Assembly: GCA_903813345.2 (NCBI GenBank)
Contig: CAIIXF020000007.1
Span: forward strand, 9,677,730-9,741,729
Length of the DNA: 64,000 nt
Direction of reading: 5' to 3'
Origin: Owenia fusiformis
Lineage: Eukaryota > Annelida > Polychaeta > Sabellida > Oweniidae
Part shown: positions 36,202 to 46,975 of the stretch, piece after piece
Layout of the letters: each line of letters opens with the position of its first letter
Position numbering within the stretch: position 1 is the first letter of the stretch
The notes under the pieces: model-generated
What the model was told of the DNA's origin: nothing
The model's input: only the letters and a program-made list of their open reading frames with translations
Databases searched by the model: none
Made by a program: the position numbers and the translations under genes

Positions 36202-37732
36202 GCAGCTTGGTATTTGTAAAATATTTTCATAAAGCACCTGCGCCTTCCTTACTGTAGGTGGGAGATGGGCTAAGCCATTATAGCCTACAGAAGTAGGGTT
36301 TGGGAAATGTATTCATTGCACAAATCATGGACTTTCAATTTTTACAAACTGTTTTATTTGACTCGTTTCATAATTTCGTTGTTGGAAAAATTCATTGAGC
36401 GAACTTTTTCCAATTTTTTCACATCAAAATCGATCAAAATTGCTCCATTAATCAAATCACTTAGTAAATAATCAACTTTAAAATAAGAAAACTTTTGTAA
36501 TGTTATTATATCCTTATTCCTGACACGTTTTCCTTTCTAGTGATATATTACTGATAATCAAACTGTTGGGACAGTTGCCGCGTCATACTTGCACTTTGAC
36601 CCTTTCCCCCATCTTGCTTCATCAAGCTTCGGATCTATCCTAGATAGAACGTAGTGATTGAGCGTGGGAACCGACGATGCCTTTCCCCGCCGTCCCCTGT
36701 GAACTTTTCAGATGAAGTAAATGTAAAAACAAACTGGTTGTATTTATTTTTTCCCAAATACTCTATTCCACATACAATATATACACAAGTCCAGGTGAAT
36801 CTCAAACAATAATCGACAAGCGGAAAATATAAGGTCACACAGTAAAACCTGTCTCATCCGAACGCCTCTTGGACCGGCTATAAATTATGTTCGGATTAAC
36901 AGGTATTATCCCCGACAGGTGAAGCAGGGTACCCGCACAAGTGAGGCAGATACGAAGTGAAATGCCTAAACAATAAACTATCATTCTGATACTCATAACA
37001 TATTTCTGCTTTCAATCTAGAGAGAAGCTAATATACGGCCAGGCTTTCTCATGAGGATGACTATAAAACTATTTAAAACGTATCCCGATTATCCAAATGC
37101 TTCTTGTATAAGCCTACTGATATACAGTATACGGGCCAATTTACGCTAATTTATATTTCAAAGAATACAAAATTCGAAAATTAAAATATTCATATGGCGA
37201 TGATTTTTTCTTGCAAAGGAAACACGTTATGTTTTATGAAATCGTGAGTGGCATCATTGGAGCTAAATTGGGATTTCCTAACCCAATCTCCGAGCCTTTC
37301 GTCCAGTGCAATCCGTACCTCCTGTGCCGTAGGTAGTGAAGGTACGCAACAAACGAAATGAATTTTGAGAATGTTCCTAATCTAAGCAATTTTCAAAGAA
37401 ACGAAAAATTAACATATTTACGTTGATCGTTCAATAAGTTTCGTTTTAATTTCAAATAAGATATTATTCATCACATTTGTGAGTATCAAACAAACAATAA
37501 ACATGTTTCCTCATGCAGATATAAGTATTGAACGGTAAAAATAAAAATGTATATAGAGTCAACGTTATCGTTTGGCCGAATTTATTAGCCGTAAAATATT
37601 TTGAAAAAGAGATAACTTAAAAAATGGGCAAGATAAGTTCATACAATTTCACATGTACAGACCTTCCCAGATGCCCTCACTATATACACTGGTACTCACC
37701 TAGTTACGCTGACGATACGTCAGCGAAACAAG
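36202..37732. other. intergenic, no gene seen
   Basis: No supported gene. Contains a one-sided ACAGTAAAACCTG mariner/pogo-type end near 36839. Confidence 0.4.
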
Positions 37733-37760
37733 ATGGAAGAACTTCCGGGCTTCGTTTTCG
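37733..37760 (+). other. possible first coding exon
   Basis: ATG in a good context (ACAAGATGG) opens ten codons (MEELPGFVF and one base over), directly followed by a strong donor GTAAGATA at 37761. Upstream is a small CpG-bearing stretch. No downstream exon can be identified, so this may be chance. Confidence 0.2.
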
Positions 37761-37916
37761 GTAAGATATTTTTATTTCTCAATTCTACACCACTTATGAG
37801 TCAAGTTATGGACAATATTTGGCTCAAAGTTAAGGAAGATAGTCTAGTTTGAGAATATGCAGGCGGTTCTATGTTTGGTATATTAACGAAGACGCAATTC
37901 ATCACATATTTAGTCC

Positions 37917-37999
37917 CTCGCTTTTGTTACGTTGACGATCTTCATGAATATTGTCACATTGGCAATATTCATGAAGATCGTCAACGTAACAAAAGCGAG
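37917..37999. repeat. perfect 37-bp inverted repeat (hairpin)
   Basis: Arms 37917-37953 and 37963-37999 are perfectly complementary (begins CTCGCTTTTGTTACGTTGAC) around a 9-base loop, and two more pairs form inside the loop. Such perfection implies a very recent origin or selection. No gene overlaps it. Confidence 0.95.
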
Positions 38000-38627
38000 T
38001 TTATATTTCTCGAAAAAATAAATTTGTCGATATTTTTAAAAAAGATAAGCAATATTTCAAACAAGTACCTTGTGGTAATGGTTACTTGAAGTCTTGTCCA
38101 CAAAAAATAACACATTGGATGTCCATGAAATCAACGTATGTCTCAGTACAACAACAGATTTTTAAATATAAATTATCGTAAATTGGCTCATATGTGTGCC
38201 CCCTGGTCCACTTACAACATAAGAATGTTCTAGTTTAGTGCCCCCCCCCCGCCTCCTCCACATGCTCATGTTGGGATCCACAATTCTCTAATTTCCCATA
38301 GAATAGAGGCTTAGATAAAGAGAGACTTAAATCAAACTGCAGAATGCTAGTTCAGTTCATAAATGGGTGTTATCTGGTTGGCATGTTACACTATATAACT
38401 TCAAGTTCATTCAACTTGTTACATTGACAAAAATGCGTACTCTAGTTGCTTTGAAGCAAAAAGTTTTAGTTCAGTTGAAAAATATTTTTAATTGAATTAA
38501 TGAGCGTTCTCAGCCATATCCATAATAATGCGCTAACTAGTTCAGTAAGGTACACTCGGTACTCTTTGGTTCAGATCGAGTTAACATTATGAGCATTTAG
38601 GTTTTTACATATATATATTCCAGACGT
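38000..38627. other. 3' flank of membrane-protein gene
   Basis: No coding signal. Includes a C-rich run near 38231. Probably the 3' UTR and flank of the minus-strand gene at 38628-42325; no clear poly(A) signal was picked. Confidence 0.35.
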
Positions 38628-38950
38628 TTATCGAGATTTTGCAGGTTTGTCCATTATGTGAATATGAATAGGAACTTTTATATTGGTGTTTTTTTCTTCT
38701 TCATCCATGAAATAAACAACACATTGAGGATTTATCTTTAAGCCATCATCATTCTGGTACGATAAGTCATCTATTTGGGATATCTTCATATATTGTGAGA
38801 CTATTCCTGAAAATAGCAAACTTTTTGAGTGTTTTGGACGCACTTGGACGCTGGAGCAAAACGGGTGGAACGTCTGGAAGATCTTAATATTATCCCTGAT
38901 CCACTCAGCCCTGTCACTCAGAATGACACAAGCAATATTTTCTGGACGAT
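38628..38950 (-). CDS. exon 2 (terminal) of predicted membrane protein
   Basis: Encodes residues 151-257 and the TAA stop. Preceded on minus by GTTTTCATTACTTTCAG. Begins within the Asp codon completed by exon 1. The family is unknown. Confidence 0.55.
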
Positions 38951-41900
38951 CTGAAAGTAATGAAAACATACAAATAGTTTAATTGTGTATGGATCTCATT
39001 ATTTTGCGTTTTTTACCATTGTTCCCAATTTAATGTAGTGACGTGTCGCAAAAAGGTGGCGCATTTGTTTTTTAAGGGTATCGCGTGAATGTAACTTTGA
39101 TTCCCCGGATTATAAGATAATATTCTAATTAAAGTTATATATCATTTTAAAGCTGTTTCGATGAAGATTTTAGATCAACTACACTCCGTTCACATTTTTT
39201 GCGCGTTCGTTTTTAAAAAAGAGTTTTTTACCAAAACATCTGGCAAATATCCCATGTTGACACGTTACATTTTGAATTATTTTTCGTCTTTAAACGCTCA
39301 TAACTCAACCAATATATAACTATTATACTTATTTTTCGTCTTGATAAAGGTAGATGGAAGTTTTATTTCAAAGGATGAATTTTAGTAAGCGTCCCATATT
39401 GTGACGTCATAGAGTCTGAAAAATAGAATCTGTTGACAGCGACCTTTTTTGCTCATTTTTTGGTACCTTCAACTTTTCAGGTGTACATTAAACAAAAATA
39501 CGAGATCAATTTTTAATAAATCATACATGATTATTTTGCTCCTAAACTCTAGTTTATTAATAAATAGTTGATTTTGTTCACAAAAGTATGTGTTTTCTGT
39601 TGTATGTGGAAAAGTGGAGGACGAAAGGTTTTCAAAATTCATTAAAATAGGGCTAATTTACGCCATTCGCCTATTTTCAAGCACAGCAACACGTATATTT
39701 ATTTCACCTAAAATATCAATTGATTCGTGTTTTATGATGCTCCTAGCCCATTAACAATATATATATGATATCAGAGTTATTCGTCTAAAATGTTTTGAGA
39801 TATAGAGGTAAATGTGGAGGACGAAAGGATTTTCATGTGTGTACATTTTTCTCAAAAACGTCACATTCTATCATGTTAAAAGCGAGGATCCTCTGGATTA
39901 CGCCACAAAATGTGTAACAATGCGTGCGCGAGCTTTTTGCGACACGTCAGTTAATGTTAAAATGACACGCTTGGCGCTTTCAGCAACTATGACTAAAAAT
40001 CTAATATACAACCTTATATTATTGTCGGATTGCGTGTTCATTATAGCTAACGCAACATCATGTACTAAGATAGGACGAAATATTATGAGTGGAATACTTA
40101 TTTGAGTGTCAAATAATAGAGAGGTTAGTTATATTCCGTGGTAATGTCAACAAGTTCATTACCGCGGATTAGGTCATAAACGGACGGTGTAAAGGTATGA
40201 GGAAAAAGTACATGAAAAACGAAATGAGAGGGACGTACAAGTTCTCTTAAAACGCGAATTAACCTCCCTAAAGTACAGTAAAATTTTAAGTGTTTATAAC
40301 TACTTTGAATTTAAAAATTTAAAAAATAAGCAATCAAATGACTATATTGCAACAGTTTATGAAAAATGGAAACATATGTACAAGTCCTAACTTTGTATGT
40401 TTCAGATAGTTATGTATAATGTGAAGCAAAGCTGTGGCCTTTTGTAATTTAGGGAGTTTGAGTCATGTTAATTTTTTAGAAAATAACATGGCAGAGAATC
40501 ATCAAAATATAAGAGGCCTTAGATATGATAGCTAAACAACAAAACAAACTAAAATATACAAAAGTTAGGACATGTATATAAATGTTTCTATTTTTACACA
40601 TTTTTTTCAATATGGTCTTTCGATGGCTTATTTTTTAGATTCAAAGTTGTTCCAAACATTTAAAATTTTACTGTAGAATAGATGTAATGTGTAGGTTTAA
40701 GGATTTAAGCCCTGAACTCAGTGCAATGTGGAATGACCATTCCTTGAAGGTGTTGCATTCCAAAATTTGCACGAGATGCGGAGCATCGAGTGTTGATTTT
40801 AGGAAACGACGCCTGAAGGGAATGGTAACTTGGTCATTACACAATGCATTGAGTCTTGGGCTTAATTCTTTTCACACATTGCTAAATATTTTCTACATAA
40901 TCATCGAAAAGATACGAAATCACTAAAAGAACATTTTTTCAATAAAACGTCTTGCAAGGGTCAAGCTTTTCTGATATCTGGGGAAAATATTGCTCACGTA
41001 CGTAGGTTCTCTTAAAAACGTATAACTTAACCTCCCTATCACGCAGGGCAAACACACGAAAATCAGGAATATCAACTTAAGGTCTCATGGAAGTTAACAG
41101 GAAATGACAAAACAAAAAATGACAAAGCCATGCTGGATTTTGAAAATTTTTTGAACCAAGATAACAGAGTTCTGTTTGGACCTCCAGTCAGTTTAACTAG
41201 TTCCAAATATCATTTACATGACCAGGAACACAATTGAAATGGTCAGAATGACCATAAACATGATAAAATAACCTTTTTAGCCCTCTGAAAATGTGACTGA
41301 AAAATAGCTGAAAGTAGGTGCTCAGGAAAGGTCAATGAACAGAATCTTTTGATTTTTTCAGAATATGTGTCCAATATATTGCTCTAAATGACACAATCTT
41401 TGAAATTTTAAAAAATCGTCTGAAACAATAATGGCTGTAGTAAAAAGGAAAATAGATCGATTTTCAATTCAGTTTTTTTCAATTTTTTCTTTTTCTAAGA
41501 ATGATATCAAATTTTTTTGAATTGTATCATTTAGAGCAATATATTGGGCACATTTTCTGAAAAAGTCAAAATATTCTGTTCAGTGACCTTTCCTGAGCAC
41601 CTACTCTTAGCTATTTTTTAGTCACATTTTCAGAGGGCTGAAAAGGTTATTCTATCATGTTTATGGTCATTGTGACCATTTCAACTGTGTTCCTGGTCAT
41701 GTAAATGATATGTGGAACTAGTTAAACTGACTGGAGGTCCAAACAGAACTCTGTTATCTTGGTTCAAAAAATTTTCAAAATCCAGCATGGCTTTGTCATT
41801 TTTTTTTTGTCACTTCCTGTTAACTTCCATGAGACCTTAATTATTTATTTTCTTCATCTTAGACAATTCCATACCTTTATCACCAATTGTATTCAGCGAC

Positions 41901-42325
41901 TTGAACAGCGATGAAACATCTTTACCCGTCTGACTATACCAATCTGTGTTTGAATTGTATCGGTCGTTCTGTTTCATCCAAGACGTTATATCAAACGAAT
42001 CAAATAGAGCCATTCCAACAACTCCTCCTGCTGCTAGTCCCAGCAAAAATGCCAAAATATTCACTGTGATGTTCTTACATGAGCCTTTTCGTTCGGCATC
42101 TTTTGTATCAGCTTTGTGAAGAACAATCGGAAATTTCACAAAATTAACATTTTGTAGTGTTTCTGGAGTAGGATAGATGTTAGCATCATTCGATACTGAC
42201 TTGAGGTGAAATTTTTCCGTTTCACAATTCATAACGATGTCCTCTTTATTCAGTGGGTTATTGATTTCATTGTCGTTTTGCTGATTACTGTTTTTATGTT
42301 CATTATATATATTATCACCACTCAT
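38628..42325 (-). CDS. predicted single-pass membrane protein, two exons, unrecognised
   Basis: Coding exons 42325-41875 and 38950-38628 give 257 residues. Exon 1 starts at an ATG (A at -3) with an in-frame TAA upstream and ends at a donor AAAG/GTATGG. Exon 2 follows an acceptor TTACTTTCAG. The phases fit (1+2) and rebuild an Asp codon, and total length divides by three. Residues 1-70 are polar and Asn-rich, 86-108 form one hydrophobic segment with a small-residue core (LGLAAGGVVGMAL), and the C-terminal ~107 residues look folded, with alternating beta-like stretches (IACVILSD, CVVYFMD, VPIHIHIMD). No signal peptide. I do not recognise the family. The 2.9-kb intron holds three TIR elements. 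Confidence 0.55.
39038..39950. mobile_element. TIR element in the gene's intron
   Basis: Left GTGACGTGTCGCAAAAAGG and right CTTTTTGCGACACGTCAG are inverted. Flanks TTAATGTA and TTAATGTT suggest a 7-8-bp duplication, so hAT-like. Internal GGACGAAAGG phrases occur twice. No ORF. Confidence 0.65.
40276..40673. mobile_element. mariner-type MITE, long inverted arms
   Basis: Begins CAGTAAAATTTTAA and ends TTAAAATTTTACTG, flanked by TA on both sides (40274-40275 and 40674-40675). The two halves pair over most of the 398 bp. Non-coding. Confidence 0.7.
41081..41836. mobile_element. TTAA-flanked foldback with ~320-bp arms
   Basis: Arms at about 41081-41400 and 41517-41836 are near-perfect inverted copies (GGTCTCATGGAAGTTAACAG inward from both ends) around a ~115-bp spacer. 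TTAA flanks both ends (41077-41080 and 41837-41840). No ORF. A fragment of the same arm sits at 53728-53880. Confidence 0.8.
41875..42325 (-). CDS. exon 1 of predicted membrane protein
   Basis: Encodes residues 1-150 plus one base: polar N-terminus, transmembrane segment and a short juxtamembrane stretch. Without splicing the frame would run to a TAA at 41837-41839 that coincides with the TTAA next to a MITE. Confidence 0.55.
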
Positions 42326-42429
42326 ATTTATGATATCAGCTTACTGTCAAACTATGATCGAGTCCTTGTTTTGATTATGAGGTTTATCGATGTACGTAAA
42401 ACTGTGTTCAATTCAAGCATATGCGATCG

Positions 42430-42548
42430 ATGCCTTGGTCACATTTGGTCCGATTTTCACAACGGCGCACGGCCGATTGAGTATTTTGTTCAGAAATGTA
42501 TTCAATTTTGAACAAAATACTCAATCGCAGCAAATGTGAACTAGGCAT
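42430..42548. repeat. short foldback upstream of membrane-protein gene
   Basis: ATGCCTTGGTCACATTTG at the left matches CAAATGTGAACTAGGCAT at the right, and an inner 18-bp perfect stem CGATTGAGTATTTTGTTC pairs with its complement. It lies about 100 bp upstream of the predicted start, so it may sit in the promoter or 5' UTR. Confidence 0.65.
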
Positions 42549-43601
42549 TACCAACGTTAACTCAGGTCACACTATACCTTTTGAATTTAAAAGAGCACTT
42601 AAAATAGACTTCTGTTCGATCCTTTCATTGCTTGTAAAGCAAAAAACACAAATGTAAATATTTCGTCAATGATTTTGTGTACGAAAAGAAACGTTAATAC
42701 CTTTTATTTACTTAGTATTTAAATATATCCTTCTGTCATCTCGATATTACCGAACAGTAATTTTCAACGTTCATTTCAATGTCTGTCCGTTCCTTCCTGA
42801 GGGTAAATATACAGATCAATAGCAATTAAAACCTGTTTCATTTATCCAGCGTATTTAATTAACAGTTTTAATTGCATTACTTTTTAATAACTCTAAAGTA
42901 TTACGCTTTTGATCAATCCGATCGCATCCATTTGAGAAATCTCATTCCCTGGTTGTTGTTGAACTAAGGTCCAGGTCGTTTTTAATAGCCTGCACATGTG
43001 TATTTATGAAAAGTACAGTTCAGTGGCTTCAATGGAAGTTGAAATTAGTCCAAACTAAATTGACACGCAGGCGTCGTTCAAGTATGACCTCATGAAAATC
43101 ATCTGCACATTCGTTGCTGCTTGCTGACTCTATTCAATACTGAAATTATACAATACACACAGTAGTAAATATTGCACATTACAGAAAGAAAATCACATGA
43201 ATAATTTGCAGACCAAGATTAAGAAGATATAAGATACTGGATTATTTATTACCTTTTACGAAAGGGCAGTTTTCATTTTATCCAATCTGGAAGAGCGTCA
43301 AAATGAGTTATATTTGGGTCGCGTAACTAATTGCCAAAATAATGAACATGAAGCCAAAAACATGTTTTGAAACTATTGCAATTATGGAAATGGTAACACG
43401 CCCCCTTATGTTATATAAACACATAACATCCTCCACGTGTTAATTAAAGTAACATCCAGGAAATGAGGGTATGTGTATGTTTATAGGGTTATTTATAAAC
43501 ATATAAGTGATATATCACCATGTTTGGTACCAAAACAACGCTGAAAATATGTAAATAAAGAATACATACAGACATACATTGTGAATCAGGATCTTGTGAC
43601 A
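42549..43601. other. intergenic, no gene seen
   Basis: Upstream flank of the membrane-protein gene. No repeat or gene recognised. Confidence 0.4.
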
Positions 43602-44336
43602 TACACTCCCCTCCAAAAGTTTTGCAACCTTAGCTCACTCATTGAACTACGTGTTGAGTCTCTTTATGTTTGAATTTTTATATGCATAACCTATGAAGAA
43701 AAAACTACGTTTAGGGCCGGATATATAAAGTGACATAATTCCAATACCTCTAATTTTTCTAATTTTTTCAACAATTACAATAGATCGGAAATGGATGACA
43801 AATCTGATGAATTTTTGAAAATCGACATTTAAACCAATGGGAAATGGTAGGGTTGCCGCAAGTCAGAAGAGAGAATATCCATTCATCTGAGGTTGCAAAA
43901 TAATACACGTTAGGTAGTCAATTGAATTTTCCAACTTTATTTAACAAAAATTGATACGTTTCGTTTCTTCTGGTTTAAAAATGTTAAAGGTCTTCAAAGT
44001 CAAAATTATTTTTCAAAAAACTCCCATTGAAATAACACAGAAGGTGAAAATGATTTTCAAAAAATGACTTTGAAGCTTTATAATTTTAGTATTCATGAAG
44101 TGAACTAAACACATAGCGTACAAAAAGTTAGACAATTCAATTTTCTATAAAAAAAAATTGTGAACCTTTTATACTGGATGAATATTCAGAAATCGTATTT
44201 GCCCCAAACCTACCATTTCCCATTGGTTTACATAGAAATGACGATTTTCAAAAAGTCATCATCAATTTTCGACTTATTGTAATTGAGGAAAAAATTGGGA
44301 AAATTTGTAGGCATTGAATTGGAAATGAAGTCAAGA

Positions 44337-45545
44337 TACCACGGTGTTATAGCATGATGGTTACGCCACCTCTGAAAACGAGGTTGGACGGCTACGTTCA
44401 CTGATTTATCCAATAAAATGGCCGCGATGGAAGAGAAAACTAAGGTTGGTGCATTATTTTCTTCTTCTGTGTACCAATGACAGGATGAAAGATTTATGTA
44501 AGCGTCGCATTCGGTGATGCATTCAGTAATGTATATTTTGAACGTAGTCTTGATGCCCAGGGATAACATGAAATAAGAGAAAAACTGTCGAGTTTGAAAT
44601 TCAAAACTACACAAAAATTTAGTAATTTGTTTATTTTTGTTGTTAGGGCATGGCCTACATTGCCTAAAACCCTTGTGGTTTTAGGCAATGTAGGTATATA
44701 GATGTAACCTACATACGATCATACAAAGCCAATTGAGCGTTGGAAACCACCTAATATGTTCTACTCAAGCCATAATGATGTATTTTGAATTTGCGGTAAC
44801 GATCCTAAATCTTCTTTTGCCTCTTCATTGCTATCTTTTACACTTTCATCGGTTTCATAAATAAAACAAGCGACAGTTTTTTTTCCTTGCCTTATAGAGA
44901 ACAAGAGCGTCTCTTGCGAGTCCTGAAAACATATATAATAAATTCAATATTCCATTTCTTACCCATTATAACAATAACATGGAAAGGGGCTATCAGATCT
45001 AGCAACCTTGACTTGACAGATGTACATGCACGTAACCGTCCGCTAAATATCTTATGTACAACTATAATACAATTACGTTACCGTCCATAGAATTCGATCG
45101 AAATCATACGTAGTCGTCTAACGACATTGCGTTTGAAACCTTATTATTTACAATATACACCACGTTCCGGTTCTGGATTTGTCATTTTATGCCTTGTTTA
45201 TACACAGTTTACTTACAGTTAATATTTTGATTGGCTCTGAGGCACATGTACTGAGAAAACACGAGAATGGACCCAAAATTATAAACTTGGATATCTCAGT
45301 CGGTAGGTTTACAGCTTATATTCTGTTTCTTGTAGACCACCTGGCAGATTTGACCCGGTCTTTATAACCATCCATATAAACGTCACCGAATGGAAGTAGT
45401 TTAAAAGGAAATCTTATCTGTGAATATTGCCTACAGGCGAGAAAGAGGACATGCTGCCTTTCCCATCCGCCATTTTTTTGTTATCGTTACCACAAAATTT
45501 TGCAAATCGCCTTGGCGTAACCGTCATGCTATAACACCGTGGTTA
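44337..45545. mobile_element. inner inverted-repeat element
   Basis: The ends at 44337-44369 and 45513-45545 are 33-bp inverted copies with a few mismatches (TACCACGGTGTTATAGCATG). They enclose ~1.1 kb without a supported gene. It may be a second transposon nested in the Tc1-like one. Confidence 0.5.
44654..44694. repeat. perfect 18-bp stem hairpin
   Basis: CCTACATTGCCTAAAACC, a 5-base loop, then the exact complement (44677-44694). Confidence 0.9.
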
Positions 45546-46022
45546 CAGTTCGATCAATATTATACGTATTTCCCCGCAGGTTATGTAAATAAAAATTCAA
45601 ACATAAAGATAAAGATAAAGATGAACACGTAGGTCAATAAGGGAGCTAAGGTTGCCAAACTTTTGGAGGGGAGTGTATTTGTTCATTGTTTATGCATGGA
45701 ATTGCATAGTCGTTGTGCTTGTTTTTTTCTCTATCTGAGCTGTTGAATTAACATTTAGATTACTTTTGATCATATCAAAGTGCATATTTAGCCCTGCGTT
45801 TATGAAGGTATTCATTAACTTGATTATTTTTCCAATTCTTGTTTATTTAATATTTTATAAGCATTTTGTAAAAAAATTATGCAATACGTGACAAAACGTA
45901 TTTTTCATTGATAGAAAATATCACCAATAAAATACTTTAATATCTTAACGATTCAAGACTTCTATTGTAAGTCACTGGACATGAACCAACCCGTGTCCAA
46001 CCTTTTTTATTCGGACAACCTA

Positions 46023-46640
46023 CACTACCCTCCATAAGTTTGGCAACCTTACCTCCCCCATTGAACTACGTGTTAAAGCCTCTTTACGTTTGAATCTTTA
46101 TTTACTTCACCTGCGATGAAATTACTTATAATATTGATAGATACTAATAACGTAACTTGACTTTATTTCCAATACCTTCAAATTTTCCCAATTTTTTCCT
46201 CAATAACATACATGTAGGTCGAAAATTGATGATAAAGATGAATTTTTGAAAATCGTCATTCCCATGTAAACCAATGGGAAATGGTGGGTTCGGGGCAAAT
46301 CAGAAATCAGGATATCTATCCAGTAAAAGCTTCAGCAAAAATATATTTTTATTTAGAAAATTGAATTGTCTAACTTTTTTGTGCACTAAGTGTTTAGTTT
46401 ACTTGATGAATACTAAAGTTATAGAAACCTCCTGTGTTATTTCAATGGGAGACGTTTTTTGAAAAACAATTTTGAATTTCAAGACCGATGGATGAATATT
46501 ATGTTATATGACTTGAGGCAAACCTACCATTTCCCATTGGTTAATTAATATGGGAATGTCGATTGTCAAAAATTCATCAATTTTCAGCCTATTGTAATTG
46601 AGGAAAAAAAATTGAAAAAATTTGGAGGTATTGGAAAGAA
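46023..46640. mobile_element. partial Tc1-like element, left end only
   Basis: Starts after TA with CACTACCCTCCATAAGTTTG and follows the left half of 43604-45675, including the ACCAATGGGAAATGGT foldback and CATTTCCCATTGGTT. No right terminus is found before another repeat begins. Confidence 0.6.
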
Positions 46641-46694
46641 AGTCAAGTTTTAGTGGTTCACTTTTCATATTACCCTTATGTATCTGAAAGGTAT

Positions 46695-46975
46695 ACAAAT
46701 TAAATATATCCAGTAAAAGAAAACTGTATCTGCCCAACACAAGGAAAGATAGTTCACTTTTTGTGAGTTTACAACATGGGGTATATGGGGAATCTCCCCG
46801 ACCTAGAAGTTACATTTCCAAAGAAAATTAAATTTTCAATATTGATAAACTCTTTTCAAACCCACATTTCTATATGTAATTTTACATGTAGATTCCAAAT
46901 ATGACAACAGTTTGACTGAAATTTGAATTCCTAAAGACGTAAATCAAGATTATTTCTACTCGCATCTAGTCTATT
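46695..46975. repeat. dispersed repeat, copy 2
   Basis: Matches 22696-22965 in order and orientation over about 270 bp (TCCAGTAAAAGAAAA to TTTCTACTCGCATCTA). Confidence 0.65.

Larger units (their letters stand above)
43604..45675. mobile_element. Tc1/mariner-like element, decayed, with nested repeats
   Basis: Left CACTCCCCTCCAAAAGTTTT and right (inward) CACTCCCCTCCAAAAGTTTG start inverted arms of about 80-90 bp. TA flanks both ends (43602-43603 and 45676-45677). Inside are a foldback (about 43735-44325, centred on ACCAATGGGAAATGGTAG copies) and another inverted pair (44337-44369 with 45513-45545, GGTGTTATAGCATGA). No transposase frame is recognised. A related left end begins at 46023. Confidence 0.7.

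Noticed and set aside
44228-44614. 128-codon minus-strand frame
   Set aside because: Spans the foldback and inner inverted repeat of the Tc1-like element; no transposase motif.
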